Source: Promethearchaeota archaeon (GTDB lineage Archaea; Asgardarchaeota; Lokiarchaeia; Sigynarchaeales; SOKP01). Taken from it: DNA of 64,000 bases. The translations under genes were made by a program, and so were the position numbers. The notes under the pieces were generated by a model. The model worked only from the letters and a program-made list of their open reading frames with translations. It did not search any database and was not told where the DNA came from. This document shows positions 17,072-26,039 of this stretch, one piece after another (within the stretch, counting starts at the first letter, position 1; every line of letters starts with the position of its first letter). The stretch is taken from contig JAHPYY010000164.1 in NCBI GenBank assembly GCA_019058515.1, positions 1 through 64,000 of the forward strand, read 5' to 3'.

Positions 17072-17950
17072 CTAACCGCAACAACAACTACAGCAATTAC
17101 AAATACTAGTCTCATCTCGGTTTATATCAAAATTGGGGTGATAAGCTTTATGAATTAGGTCGTCTTCTTCCGCTTTTTTAAGAATTTTGAGAGCTTCTTC
17201 CTTTGAAACTAACCTACCGAAACCGTTTTCTGAGACATGGCGCGCAGATTTTCCAAAAGTGAAGCAATTTTCGCGCTGATCCGTTTGTTTGCACGGGTCT
17301 CCTAGTAAGTCACGATGGTGACGACAAAAACAATGCCCAACTGCGATATCGTCGAACTTTTCAACAAGCTCTTCCACTCTCTGAGTTGGAAGTATCTTCT
17401 CTATGGGTACATCGATTTCTTGGTTGATTTCTACTTTTATCGAAGTTCCCTCTATGTTTTTAAATACGGGAAGTGTCCTGTCAATTGGAGGCTGATCGAG
17501 TAGGGTAGGAACGACAGTATCGTATTCTTTTTGAATGAATTCACGAAGCTCGTATTGTAGTTTCTTGAATAGATCAGCGATTTCTTTGTTCCTTTTGTTG
17601 ATTTCCAATTTTCCCATGAAAAAATACTCAAATATTCCCACATTCACGAGTGGGAGCAGTCGATACACCATAACGCCCTTTGAATTGGGTTGATTGAACA
17701 TTACCCCAATTTTCGCTAGCGTTGTAGCTTTTTTGATTATTTTCTCTTCTGGTAATTTGCTACTTTTCTTTAATTCTTCGAGAGTTTGAGATCTTTTCCA
17801 ATGAAATGCAGATATAAAATCTAAATCATCTTCAGTAATAACGAATTTTAAAATATCGATAATCGTATCGGAAACAGGTAATGGTGTACCTCCAGCAGAG
17901 CTGATTATCCTTGCTGCTTTATAATATTTTTTTTCTAATGCTTCTACCAA
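17072..17950 (-). CDS. helix-turn-helix/Cys-cluster redox protein, N-terminal part
   Basis: This 292-residue protein begins with a TTG start. A winged-helix-like region comes first (LEELKKSSKLPEEKIIKKATTLAKIGVMF, about 53-81). A CFCRHHRDLLGDPC segment and a terminal ICNCCSCCCG cysteine cluster follow. Proteins of this type are iron-sulfur oxidoreductase partners, usually with a C-terminal 2[4Fe-4S] ferredoxin. Here the frame stops at TAG directly after the Cys cluster, and the ferredoxin continues in the same frame. I cannot tell from sequence alone whether the TAG is a mutation, an error or functional. Confidence 0.75.
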   Translation of the reverse strand: MVEALEKKYYKAARIISSAGGTPLPVSDTIIDILKFVITEDDLDFISAFHWKRSQTLEELKKSSKLPEEKIIKKATTLAKIGVMFNQPNSKGVMVYRLLPLVNVGIFEYFFMGKLEINKRNKEIADLFKKLQYELREFIQKEYDTVVPTLLDQPPIDRTLPVFKNIEGTSIKVEINQEIDVPIEKILPTQRVEELVEKFDDIAVGHCFCRHHRDLLGDPCKQTDQRENCFTFGKSARHVSENGFGRLVSKEEALKILKKAEEDDLIHKAYHPNFDINRDETSICNCCSCCCG

Positions 17951-18059
17951 ATTAATTCATCCTCATGTAAAGTAATCTTATACTAAACATGTCTGAGTTT
18001 TCTTTAGATTATTTTTTACATATAATTAATTTTGTTATAATATCCCAAAACTAGTGAAT

Positions 18060-19115
18060 TTATCCTTCCTTGAAAATGTTGATATCGTAATAATCATAGG
18101 TTTTTCTTTCAGTAGTCGGCGGATAGATTTTTAATGATAACCCGTTTTCTTCTAATTCAAACATAGCTGTACACAGTGTGCTGGTAAATAGTTCACCTAG
18201 TTCCGATTCTCTTGCTTTTTTCTTAGGAATTAAAATCTTTTTGCCACTAAGAACGGATAGAGCATCCAATGAAGCTATGTTAGTGTTCTGAATTAATTCA
18301 AATCCCCTCTCGTATCTCCTTTTAGTCGAATCAACTGCGATTGAATACTTTTTCATAGGTTTCGAAACGAAATGATTTGAGTGAAAAAAGACATCATCGA
18401 CTTCGGTAGCATAACTTTTCTTCGAGCTGGTTTCAAGGTTGACAGCTCGTTTTTCTTGAAGGGAAATTATGTTGTAGGAAAAACTACCTGATCTCCCAGA
18501 TGTTCGTGCAATTTCGAGAGTCTTGTTAATTGTTTTTGCTTCCAACATTGCTCTATCTAACAGGACACGAGGTATTCCCATTGGCACACGCCAGCGATTA
18601 ATCGCATTACAAGACTTAGCAATACCAAAAATATTAAAAGAAAACGATGTACCAGGTAAACATCCTGGATAAGCATGAGCTAAAAACTTTACATCGTTTT
18701 CTAATTCTACATGGAGTAAGTAAGATGTGTCTTGAAAAATATATTCGTGATCTTCATTATGAGCTAATATAATTTTATTTCTATCCCTAAAAATAACAGT
18801 AGAACATGCATATTGGGGAATGGGGGGAAAAAAATGCCTAAAGTTAGCAACCAATACTCTTCTAAAATCAATATTCGCTCCGTTTGCGATTCCTTGCATT
18901 TCCTCAATATATTGGGGGAAATTTTGTTTAGCGTGATCTAAAAGTTTATCAACCCAGCTAGGTTCTTTTTTATCTCTTTCAAATAGTTCTTTAAATATAA
19001 CGCTTTCTTCAAAAGCTTTGTGGATTCGCGTTTTAAATTGTGTTCCGATGTTAAAACCAATTTCGTAGTTGGTACCAGATGTCTTGAAATACGGTAAGAT
19101 GGTTTTAATTACCAT
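18060..19115 (-). CDS. acyltransferase-type Ntn hydrolase (peptidase C45 / AAT family)
   Basis: This 351-residue protein resembles acyl-CoA:6-aminopenicillanic acid acyltransferase and its relatives. A propeptide-like N-terminus (YEIGFNIGTQFKTRIH, EMQGIANGANIDF) leads to Cys104 in QYACSTVIF. In the family this Cys becomes the N-terminal nucleophile after self-cleavage. LAHNEDHEYI and GIAKSCNAIN are further conserved strands. Family members cleave or form amide bonds (penicillin, acyl-amino acids, ceramide-like lipids); the substrate here is unknown. It is monocistronic, with 284 bases to the divergent MaoC gene. No secretion signal is seen. Confidence 0.8.
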   Translation of the reverse strand: MVIKTILPYFKTSGTNYEIGFNIGTQFKTRIHKAFEESVIFKELFERDKKEPSWVDKLLDHAKQNFPQYIEEMQGIANGANIDFRRVLVANFRHFFPPIPQYACSTVIFRDRNKIILAHNEDHEYIFQDTSYLLHVELENDVKFLAHAYPGCLPGTSFSFNIFGIAKSCNAINRWRVPMGIPRVLLDRAMLEAKTINKTLEIARTSGRSGSFSYNIISLQEKRAVNLETSSKKSYATEVDDVFFHSNHFVSKPMKKYSIAVDSTKRRYERGFELIQNTNIASLDALSVLSGKKILIPKKKARESELGELFTSTLCTAMFELEENGLSLKIYPPTTERKTYDYYDINIFKEG

Positions 19116-19399
19116 ATTATTAATGAAAAATTGCTAGACTTAATTTAGTTTATGGATAAAACTTTTCTTATAATAATGAGTGCCGAATTAGCAATATTGC
19201 TATGAAGATACTCTTATTATTTCATAGTGGTAATTTTTTCGAAATGACCTCAAATAATTATTATTGAAATATCAATTATACATGTTATTCTTTTTTTTGT
19301 AAGAGATTAAATTATAAACTAGAATTATATAACTCATAAATCAAAGTTAAATGAATTAGAATGAATTTATCTAAAACATTAATATTATTCTAGAGTAAT

Positions 19400-20278
19400 A
19401 TGAAGTTAAGTTCAGAGTTTGAAGGCACTCCTTTAAAGGAATACACCACGAAAATCAATTGGCGAGAAATAATGAACTACGCAGCAGCTATAGAAGACGA
19501 TAACGAAGTATATTTTAACGATGAAGGAAGAGAGGAAATTTTAGCTCCTCCTATGTTCGCAGTTGCAGTTACATGGCCTATTCTTGAAAACATTACGAAT
19601 AACATCGGATCAGATAAATTTCCCGTTAGAGTGTTGAATAAAGTGGTTCATTATACCGAGAATTTACAGATTCATCGCTTAATTAAACCTGACGACGAGT
19701 TAAAGATTAGTGGTGAGGTGATAGAGATTTCTCCCCATCGCTCGGGAACATATGTAGTTATTCAATTAAATGCAGTTGATAATTCTGGTGAAAGCGTGTT
19801 TACAGAATATATGGGTGGATTGCTCCGAGGAGTAAAATACATTGGAGATAGGCCAAGACCAAAGGAAAAACCTATCAATTCTCGTAAAAAGACCCAAAAT
19901 GGGATATCATGGTCGAAATCAATATATATTGACAAATTTAGACCGTTCATTTACGATGGTTGTACTGACATCGTGTTTCCAATTCACACCTCGAAAAAAT
20001 TTGCTCGTTTTGTTGGATTACCAGATATAATTTTGCAAGGAACCGCCACTCTCGCTTATTCTGTAAAGGAAATCACGAACATAGAAGCGAAGCAAGACCC
20101 AACCAGAATTAAGGAAATTTCTTGCCGATTCACAGGTATGGTGTTTCCTGGAACCAATATCGAATTGAAAGTAACTAAAGTAGATACAAACGAAGGCACT
20201 AAAATGGTTTTTTTTGAGGTATTTACAGAAAACAACCAGAAAGCAATTTCAAATGGATATATTGTTATTTCAGATTAA
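19400..20278 (+). CDS. double-hotdog MaoC-like hydratase/dehydratase
   Basis: This 292-residue protein contains two hotdog halves. The N-terminal half resembles the MaoC N-terminal domain (NWREIMNYAAAIEDDNEVYF, APPMFAVAVTWP). The C-terminal half has FPIHTSKKFARFVGLPDII followed by LQGTATLA, matching the hydratase-2 helix in which Asp and His hydrate enoyl-CoA. The usual Asp-x-Asn-Pro-x-His is altered (VFPIHTS), so the Asp of the dyad is not obvious and activity is uncertain. It could act on (R)-3-hydroxyacyl-CoA in fatty acid or isoprenoid metabolism; no acyl-CoA genes are adjacent, the nearest being at 58.5-61 kb. Confidence 0.78.
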   Translation: MKLSSEFEGTPLKEYTTKINWREIMNYAAAIEDDNEVYFNDEGREEILAPPMFAVAVTWPILENITNNIGSDKFPVRVLNKVVHYTENLQIHRLIKPDDELKISGEVIEISPHRSGTYVVIQLNAVDNSGESVFTEYMGGLLRGVKYIGDRPRPKEKPINSRKKTQNGISWSKSIYIDKFRPFIYDGCTDIVFPIHTSKKFARFVGLPDIILQGTATLAYSVKEITNIEAKQDPTRIKEISCRFTGMVFPGTNIELKVTKVDTNEGTKMVFFEVFTENNQKAISNGYIVISD

Positions 20279-20421
20279 AAAAACCCGGTACAATACGAAG
20301 ATAAAGATTATTTTTAAAGTTAATTGATATAAATCTCTAAATTAAAATTTAGATTTTTCTCTTTTATTACCTTCTTAAAATTATTCTTTATATTTTTCTT
20401 ATTTCATTTTCTAATAAATAT

Positions 20422-22023
20422 ATGATTCACTTCGATTATTTAAATCCAGATCTACCCATTGAAAAACGGGTTAAATCGCTTCTTTCCCAGATGACATTGG
20501 AAGAAAAAGCTACTCAAATACTTAATATATCAACTGAGATTAAGAGATTAAAGATCCCCCGTTATGATTGGAGAAACGAGTGTATCCACGGGGTCGCTTT
20601 TGCGGGAAAAGCAACTGTGTTTCCTCAAGCAATTGCAATGGCTGCATCTTGGAACCCTTTTCTTGTATATAATGTAGCAGACGCAATTTCTACCGAAGCT
20701 CGTGCTAAACACCACGAAGCTATTCGAAATAACAAACGAACGAGATATTATGGGTTAACATTTGCCGCTCCTAACATTAATATTTGTAGGGATCCGCGTT
20801 GGGGGCGCTGTCAAGAGACATATGGAGAAGATCCGTTTTTGACTTCTCAGTTAGCAATTGCATTTATTAAAGGTTTACAGGGGAATGATCCTCGATACTT
20901 GAAATGCGTTTCAGAAGTGAAACATTACTCCGTCCATAGTGGACCTGAAAATATTAGACATAAATTTGATATAAGAGTAGATAAAAAAGATTTATGGGAA
21001 ACTTATTTACCAGCTTTTGAAGCTTCAATTAAAGAGGGGAAAGCTCTTGGAATTATGAGCGCATATAATAGGTTAAATGGAGAAGCGTGCAGCTCAAATA
21101 GCTATCTTTTAGAAGAAATCTTGAGAGACGAGTGGAAATTTCAAGGATATGTGATAAGCGATGGTGGAGCGGTGACCGACATTTTACAAGGGCATAAACT
21201 CGTAGAAACCTACGAAGAGGCTATTTCTCGATCGATAAAAGCAGGGTGCGATGTGATAAATCCTCTTAATATAATGACCAATTGGAAAATAAAGAAACAC
21301 CAAAAAACCATTATAAATGCTTTAGAGCGAAGTGTTCTGACTGAAAACGATTTGGATAACTCTTTAGGGCGTTTATTTGCCATAAGATTTAAACTTGGTA
21401 TGTTCGATCCTCCTGAAATGGTTCCTTTTTCAACAATTCCCTTTTCTGTGGTTGGTTCTCAGAAGCATCGGAATTTGGCTAAACAAATGGCAGAAGAATC
21501 GATAGTTCTATTAAAAAACGAAAATAATCTACTTCCAATTTCAAAAAATATTAATTCTATTGCTGTTATCGGTCCAAACGCAAATACATTAGAAGTTCTC
21601 TTAGGAGATTACAGCGGAGAACCAACTCAATACACTACCATTTTACAAGGTATTAAGTCTACCGTATCTCAAAATACAAAAATAAATTATGCTAAAGGAA
21701 GTGAATTAATAGGGGATTTAGCAGATGATTTTGATAAAGCTATTGATATAGCAACAAATGCAGACATCTCACTTTTAGCATTAGGGTTGTCTGGAAGTAT
21801 CGAAGGCGAGGAAGGATTTGTATTAGGTCCTCTTAAGGGAGATAGAAGTTCTTTAGATCTTCCCGAAAATCAAGCAACCTTATTAAGGGAAATCAACTCC
21901 ATAGGTAAACCCGTTGTTTTAATATTATCGGGAGGAAGTGCTTTATCAATTAACTATGCAAATAACCATGTGTCATCAATTGTTGAAACTTGGTATCCCG
22001 GTCAGGAGTTGGTGATGCTATAG
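20422..22023 (+). CDS. glycoside hydrolase family 3, N-terminal and central part (frameshifted gene)
   Basis: This frame encodes the GH3 barrel and most of the second domain of a beta-glucosidase/xylosidase-type enzyme. The catalytic nucleophile is Asp247 in VISDGGAV. RWGRCQETYGEDPF and KHYSVHSGPE are substrate-side motifs, and ESIVLLKNENNLLPI opens the second domain. At WYPGQE (about 22006-22008) the frame runs into TAG. The missing continuation VGDAIASVLFGQQNPSGK is in the -1 frame, so one G appears lost from GAGGTT. There is no signal peptide, so the intact enzyme would be cytoplasmic. See the next entry for the rest. Confidence 0.88.
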   Translation: MIHFDYLNPDLPIEKRVKSLLSQMTLEEKATQILNISTEIKRLKIPRYDWRNECIHGVAFAGKATVFPQAIAMAASWNPFLVYNVADAISTEARAKHHEAIRNNKRTRYYGLTFAAPNINICRDPRWGRCQETYGEDPFLTSQLAIAFIKGLQGNDPRYLKCVSEVKHYSVHSGPENIRHKFDIRVDKKDLWETYLPAFEASIKEGKALGIMSAYNRLNGEACSSNSYLLEEILRDEWKFQGYVISDGGAVTDILQGHKLVETYEEAISRSIKAGCDVINPLNIMTNWKIKKHQKTIINALERSVLTENDLDNSLGRLFAIRFKLGMFDPPEMVPFSTIPFSVVGSQKHRNLAKQMAEESIVLLKNENNLLPISKNINSIAVIGPNANTLEVLLGDYSGEPTQYTTILQGIKSTVSQNTKINYAKGSELIGDLADDFDKAIDIATNADISLLALGLSGSIEGEEGFVLGPLKGDRSSLDLPENQATLLREINSIGKPVVLILSGGSALSINYANNHVSSIVETWYPGQELVML

Positions 22024-22559
22024 CTTCGGTCTTATTTGGACAGCAAAATCCTTCTGGTAAACTTCCCCTTACATTTTATAATTCAGTAGAACAAATTCCA
22101 GATTTTAAGAATTATAAAATGCAAGGGAGGACATATCGGTTTTTTGATGGAGAAGTGATTTATCCGTTCGGGTTTGGGTTAAGCTACAGTAAATTCGAAT
22201 ATAATAATTATAAGCTATCCAAAACAATACTACAAAAAAGCGAATTATTGGACATTTCGGTTCAAGTTTCAAACAAAGGACCGTACGATGGTGCAGAAGT
22301 TGTACAACTATATCTTAACCCAGTTAATCCAATTGAAAATGATCCTATACGAGGATTGAAAGGATTCAAGAAAATTTTTATCAAAAGTGGAGCCGCAAAA
22401 ATAGTAACATTTCAATTAAATTATAACGAATTTTTTCGAATAAATTCCACTGGAGCTAAAGAAATAATACCTGGTGAATATATTGTATCAATCGGAGGAT
22501 CTCAACCAATTGATAAAATAACAGCTAAACTTGTTAAGAAAATTATAGAAATATTATAG
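21990..22559 (+). CDS. glycoside hydrolase family 3, C-terminal part (frameshifted gene)
   Basis: This is the continuation of the GH3 gene in the -1 frame. The coding part begins at about 22008 (GDAIASVLFGQQNPSG) and includes GKLPLTFYNS, the FPFGFGLSYSKFEY-like YPFGFGLSYSKFEY strand and a C-terminal fibronectin-type III-like domain (NKGPYDGAEVVQLYLNP). It ends IPGEYIVSIGG...KIIEIL and TAG. It would not be translated alone in a meaningful way, because the active site lies upstream and no start or ribosome-binding site is convincing. Together the two frames give a normal-length GH3 of about 712 residues. Confidence 0.85.
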   Translation: MVSRSGVGDAIASVLFGQQNPSGKLPLTFYNSVEQIPDFKNYKMQGRTYRFFDGEVIYPFGFGLSYSKFEYNNYKLSKTILQKSELLDISVQVSNKGPYDGAEVVQLYLNPVNPIENDPIRGLKGFKKIFIKSGAAKIVTFQLNYNEFFRINSTGAKEIIPGEYIVSIGGSQPIDKITAKLVKKIIEIL

Positions 22560-22588
22560 ATGGTTGTGTACGAGTTATAATTGATTGA

Positions 22589-22684
22589 ATCTTTAAAACT
22601 GCCTTAATTGTTAAGATATTAGGAAGAGAAGTTGCTACTCACGACGAAACTCGAGAGATTTTAAAGTTACATCCAAAAAACTAA
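22589..22684 (+). pseudogene. C-terminal remnant of a BKACE-type (3-keto-5-aminohexanoate cleavage enzyme) gene
   Basis: An open frame of about 31 codons bounded by TGA and TAA reads ...ALIVKILGREVATHDETR and then EILKLHPKN. This closely resembles the extreme C-terminus of BKACE (beta-keto acid cleavage enzyme) proteins, which end with a helix followed by LGREVATPDEAREILGL. No start codon or upstream domain is present; the preceding bases belong to the GH3 stop region. The likely explanation is deletion of the rest of such a gene. The match is from memory of the family and is short. Confidence 0.45.
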
Positions 22685-22813
22685 TCTATCCAATATTTTT
22701 TTAAATCCTTTTAAGTTCAATATAGTTTATCTCCATTTTGTAAAGTTAAATTAATATAAAAACACGACAAAATATAATTTATAATTAAGAAATCACGATA
22801 TTATAATGCTATA

Positions 22814-24658
22814 ATGTTAAAACAAAATGAATTGCTGGAAGTAGATAAATCTAAGGCAAATCCTTTTGAGGCATTGGGAGAAGTACTGGAACCAGAGCTT
22901 ACATATAATTACAATCTTCATTCAGAATACATTGAAATGCGAGATGGAGTGAAATTGGCTGCTACAATTTTGATTCCGAAAGATTTACCTTCTAGTGGTA
23001 AGGTTCCAACTCTTTTACATCAAACAAGGTATTGGAGAGCGTATCACCTAAGAATTCCTTATAGGTGGGTTTACGACGAAGTGATAACTCAAAGTCCTTC
23101 CAACGAAATATTCACCGATAGAGGATACGCAATTGTTTACATCGATGTTAGAGGATGTGGAGCTTCTTATGGTTCTCGAGCGTACCCTTGGACAGAAGAG
23201 GAAATAAGAGATGGAGCGGATGTAGTTGACTGGATAATTACTCAGGAGTGGTCGGATGGTAGGGTTATTTCGAAGGGGATCTCCTACCCAGGTATTTGCG
23301 TTGAAAAGCTTGGATATAACGCTCATTCTGCTGTAAAGGCATTGATTATAGGACACGCTTTTTGGGATCCATACAACGATGTAGCTCTTCCTGGGGGTTG
23401 CTACGACCGGGGTTTTATGCAATTATGGTCCTTTTTAGGAAAAAAACTAGATGAAAACAGTCCTAAGGCATTCCGGGAAATAGGACCGGATTCTTGGGTA
23501 TTATTGAAAGGAGTTAAGCTAGTCGACAATGATGTAAGCGGAGAATTATTAAAAAAGGCATTGATTGAGCACAAAGTTAATACATATGTGCATGATCTCG
23601 CTTGTGATAAAACTTTTCGCGATGATACTTTGATGGAAGGAATGAATTTCGATACGATTGCCACTTTTACTGATCAAGAAAGACTCGAGAAGTCCAAAGT
23701 ACCCATACTAGCTTGGTGCAGTTATCTAGATTCTGGTTATTGCGACGCGATTATTCACCGATTTATGAACTTAAGTAACCCTCAGATTGCGATATTAGGT
23801 TCTTGGAATCACGGCGCTTCATTACCTGCAAACCAATTCTTTCCCGAGCGTGAAAAAGTGTCTCCTTCGATAAGAGAAAGAATCAACTCGTGGGTAAATT
23901 TTTCTGACATCTGCGTTACAGGTAAGGGCATAGAAGGAAAAACGCTCTATTACTATACTTTAGTAGAAGAAAAATGGAAGAAAACTCAGGTTTGGCCTCC
24001 TGAAGGCCAATTTAAGCAACGATGGTATTTTTCAGAAAACTTTAGCTTCAGCGAATCAAAACCAGAAGTTAGTGATGGGGCAGACGATTATAAAATAAAT
24101 TTTAGAGCCACTACAGGAAGAAACAATCGTTGGTGGGCTCTTTTAGGACTCCCTATAACCTATGCTGGTAGAGAAAAAATGGATGAGAAATTGTTAACTT
24201 ACTCTAGTCAATCATTAGACAAGGATTTGGAGATTACGGGATTCATTAAAGTATCGCTATTCATGAAAACTACACACGACGACGGGGCAATATACGCATA
24301 TTTCGAAGATGTGGACGAAAATGGAAAAGTAACTTATATTGCTGACGGTCAACTAAGGTTACTACACCGTAAAATCGCAAATGAAACACCTCCTTTCAAG
24401 TTTACAAAAGTGTATCACACATATAAGAGAAAAGACGCTTTACCAGTCATTCCTGGAGAAATAATGGAAGTTACCTTTTCGCTACATATAACATCAGTGT
24501 TAATCAAAAAAGGGCATCGATTTAGAATTGCAATTGCGGGTCACGATAAAGATACTTTCTATCGATATCCCGCAGAAGGGCGTCCGACGATTACCCTAAT
24601 GCGATCGAAAGATCACGCATCCTATATTGAATTACCAATTATTAAAGGAGGGAATTAG
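22814..24658 (+). CDS. CocE/NonD-family S15-type alpha/beta hydrolase
   Basis: This 614-residue protein has the CocE/X-Pro dipeptidyl peptidase layout. The N-terminal alpha/beta hydrolase contains MRDGVKLAATILIPKD, YIDVRGCGASYGS and the nucleophile elbow GISYPG with Ser157. The Asp is probably in WCSYLDSGYCD and the His in GSWNHGAS. A C-terminal jelly-roll domain follows (about 400 onward: GFIKVSLFMKT, RFRIAIAGHDKDTF). Such enzymes cleave esters or amides, sometimes Xaa-Pro peptides; the substrate here is unknown. It lies 15 bases before the small conserved ORF that follows and probably shares its transcript. It has no signal peptide. Confidence 0.85.
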   Translation: MLKQNELLEVDKSKANPFEALGEVLEPELTYNYNLHSEYIEMRDGVKLAATILIPKDLPSSGKVPTLLHQTRYWRAYHLRIPYRWVYDEVITQSPSNEIFTDRGYAIVYIDVRGCGASYGSRAYPWTEEEIRDGADVVDWIITQEWSDGRVISKGISYPGICVEKLGYNAHSAVKALIIGHAFWDPYNDVALPGGCYDRGFMQLWSFLGKKLDENSPKAFREIGPDSWVLLKGVKLVDNDVSGELLKKALIEHKVNTYVHDLACDKTFRDDTLMEGMNFDTIATFTDQERLEKSKVPILAWCSYLDSGYCDAIIHRFMNLSNPQIAILGSWNHGASLPANQFFPEREKVSPSIRERINSWVNFSDICVTGKGIEGKTLYYYTLVEEKWKKTQVWPPEGQFKQRWYFSENFSFSESKPEVSDGADDYKINFRATTGRNNRWWALLGLPITYAGREKMDEKLLTYSSQSLDKDLEITGFIKVSLFMKTTHDDGAIYAYFEDVDENGKVTYIADGQLRLLHRKIANETPPFKFTKVYHTYKRKDALPVIPGEIMEVTFSLHITSVLIKKGHRFRIAIAGHDKDTFYRYPAEGRPTITLMRSKDHASYIELPIIKGGN

Positions 24659-24673
24659 CGGAGGAGAACACCT

Positions 24674-25042
24674 ATGGAAGAATTAATACCAATGTTACGA
24701 GACAAATTAAAAAGAGCTATCACAGTAAATGTTGATGAGGATAAAAACAAAATTACACTAATAATTAACCGCGAGACTAAAATTAGCGAAGAATTAGCAA
24801 GTCCAGAAGAAATTAAGATTATGCTCCACATGTTTGGCAAGTTAGAAAAAGATTTTCCTATGAACATCGTGATTAATAACCAAGAAGATATTGTTGAAAT
24901 CTCGCTTAACTCAAGGGAAGATACGGTTAGAGTTGGAAATATTGCTGAAAATATTTGGAATACATCTGTAGAAATGCTCGAACAGTGTCTAGCCGGCGAT
25001 TTTAGCGGCATTAAGCACATAGGAAACATTGACGAGATGTAA
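24674..25042 (+). CDS. hypothetical protein (122 aa), downstream of CocE-type hydrolase
   Basis: This is a small acidic soluble protein that I do not recognise. It begins after a clear ribosome-binding site (GGAGGAG, seven to eight bases before the ATG) and only 15 bases past the CocE-type hydrolase gene, so it is probably in the same transcript. The pattern is helix (ELIPMLRDKLKRAI), strand pair (VNVDEDKNKITLIINR), helix (SPEEIKIMLHMFGKLEKDF), two strands, then a C-terminal helix (IAENIWNTSVEMLEQCL). This suggests an alpha/beta sandwich. A long frame opposite this gene is rejected because of the ribosome-binding site and composition. Confidence 0.65.
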   Translation: MEELIPMLRDKLKRAITVNVDEDKNKITLIINRETKISEELASPEEIKIMLHMFGKLEKDFPMNIVINNQEDIVEISLNSREDTVRVGNIAENIWNTSVEMLEQCLAGDFSGIKHIGNIDEM

Positions 25043-25130
25043 TATTTCTAAATTATTTAAAAGACGCTACACCTTATTTTTAGGATACCTTTTCTCCGAG
25101 ATAATTAAAGAATTGCTCGAGATCAATATT

Positions 25131-26039
25131 TCAACCACTTATAACGAGCCCTACTTTTTTATTCTTAACAGATAATTTACCAGAAATTATTGCTGATAAA
25201 GGAACCGCTCCAGAGGGTTCCACAACAAGTTTCATTCTCTCCCAGATGAATCTCATTCCCTCTAAAATTTCGGATTCCGAAACTAATAATATCCCATCAA
25301 CATGCTTTTTTATAATATTCAATGTTCTCTCACTCAACGAAGTTCGTAATCCATCAGCTATAGTATTAGGATATGTACTTAAGATTAACTTCCCCGCTTG
25401 AACCGAGCGATAAGCGTCGTCCGCTAACTCTGGTTCAACTCCGTAGACCTTTGCGTTAGGTAATAATCCTTTTGTAGCAATTGCAGTTCCACTTAATAAA
25501 CCTCCTCCTCCAAGAGGAGCAATAACGATATCTAAGTCCCCAACTTCTTGGATTAATTCCAACGCTGCTGTACCCGCGCCGTTGATGATGTTATCGTTGT
25601 CGTAGGGATGAATTAACATGTATCCATGCTTTTCAATTAATTTGTTTGACACCTCAGTTCTAGATTTGAGCGTATTTTCGCAAAAAACAACAGTAGCACC
25701 GTAATCCTTAGTTGCGCGCTTTTTCACTTCAGAGGCACCTTTAGGCATAACAATCGTTGCCTTGATTCCTAATATGGAGGAGGATAAAGCCACTGCTTGC
25801 GCGTGATTACCGCTAGAATGAGTTATTACTCCTTTAGCCTTTTCTTCTTCCGAAAGAAGACTCAATGTGTTAAACGCCCCACGGAACTTAAAAGCTCCCA
25901 TTTTCTGGAAATTTTCGCACTTAAGGTAAACTAAAGCTCCCGTAATTTTGTTTAAAGTTCGAGATGTAAAAACGGGCGTTTTATTTGCGAAATCTCGAAT
26001 TCTTTGGTAAGCTCTTTTTATATCTTCAATAGAACTCAT
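25131..26039 (-). CDS. threonine dehydratase/serine racemase-like PLP enzyme, ends at a premature TGA
   Basis: This is a fold-type II PLP enzyme that would deaminate threonine or serine, or racemise serine. Lys51 in GAFKFRGAF binds PLP, SSGNHAQA follows, the tetraglycine loop is PLGGGGLLSG, and the last strand KKVGLVISG ends the frame. In intact relatives this is followed by GNVDL and a final helix. Here GGA is TGA, and translation of the next bases in the same frame gives NIDLEQFFNYLGEKVS and then TAA (to 25080). The enzyme thus lacks only its last 17 residues or so. It overlaps the cupin gene upstream (ATGA), so the pair is coupled. No ACT regulatory domain is present. Confidence 0.88.
   Translation of the reverse strand: MSSIEDIKRAYQRIRDFANKTPVFTSRTLNKITGALVYLKCENFQKMGAFKFRGAFNTLSLLSEEEKAKGVITHSSGNHAQAVALSSSILGIKATIVMPKGASEVKKRATKDYGATVVFCENTLKSRTEVSNKLIEKHGYMLIHPYDNDNIINGAGTAALELIQEVGDLDIVIAPLGGGGLLSGTAIATKGLLPNAKVYGVEPELADDAYRSVQAGKLILSTYPNTIADGLRTSLSERTLNIIKKHVDGILLVSESEILEGMRFIWERMKLVVEPSGAVPLSAIISGKLSVKNKKVGLVISG

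Noticed and set aside
17072..17074. Pyrrolysine (amber) recoding as the general rule for TAG here
   Set aside because: TAG is the ordinary stop of at least twelve genes, including E1, E2, MoxR and HNH, so general recoding is unlikely; a local event remains open.
24655..25029. 124-residue frame on the minus strand opposite the small protein at 24674
   Set aside because: The plus-strand gene has a GGAGGAG ribosome-binding site and follows the hydrolase gene directly; the minus frame is a shadow.
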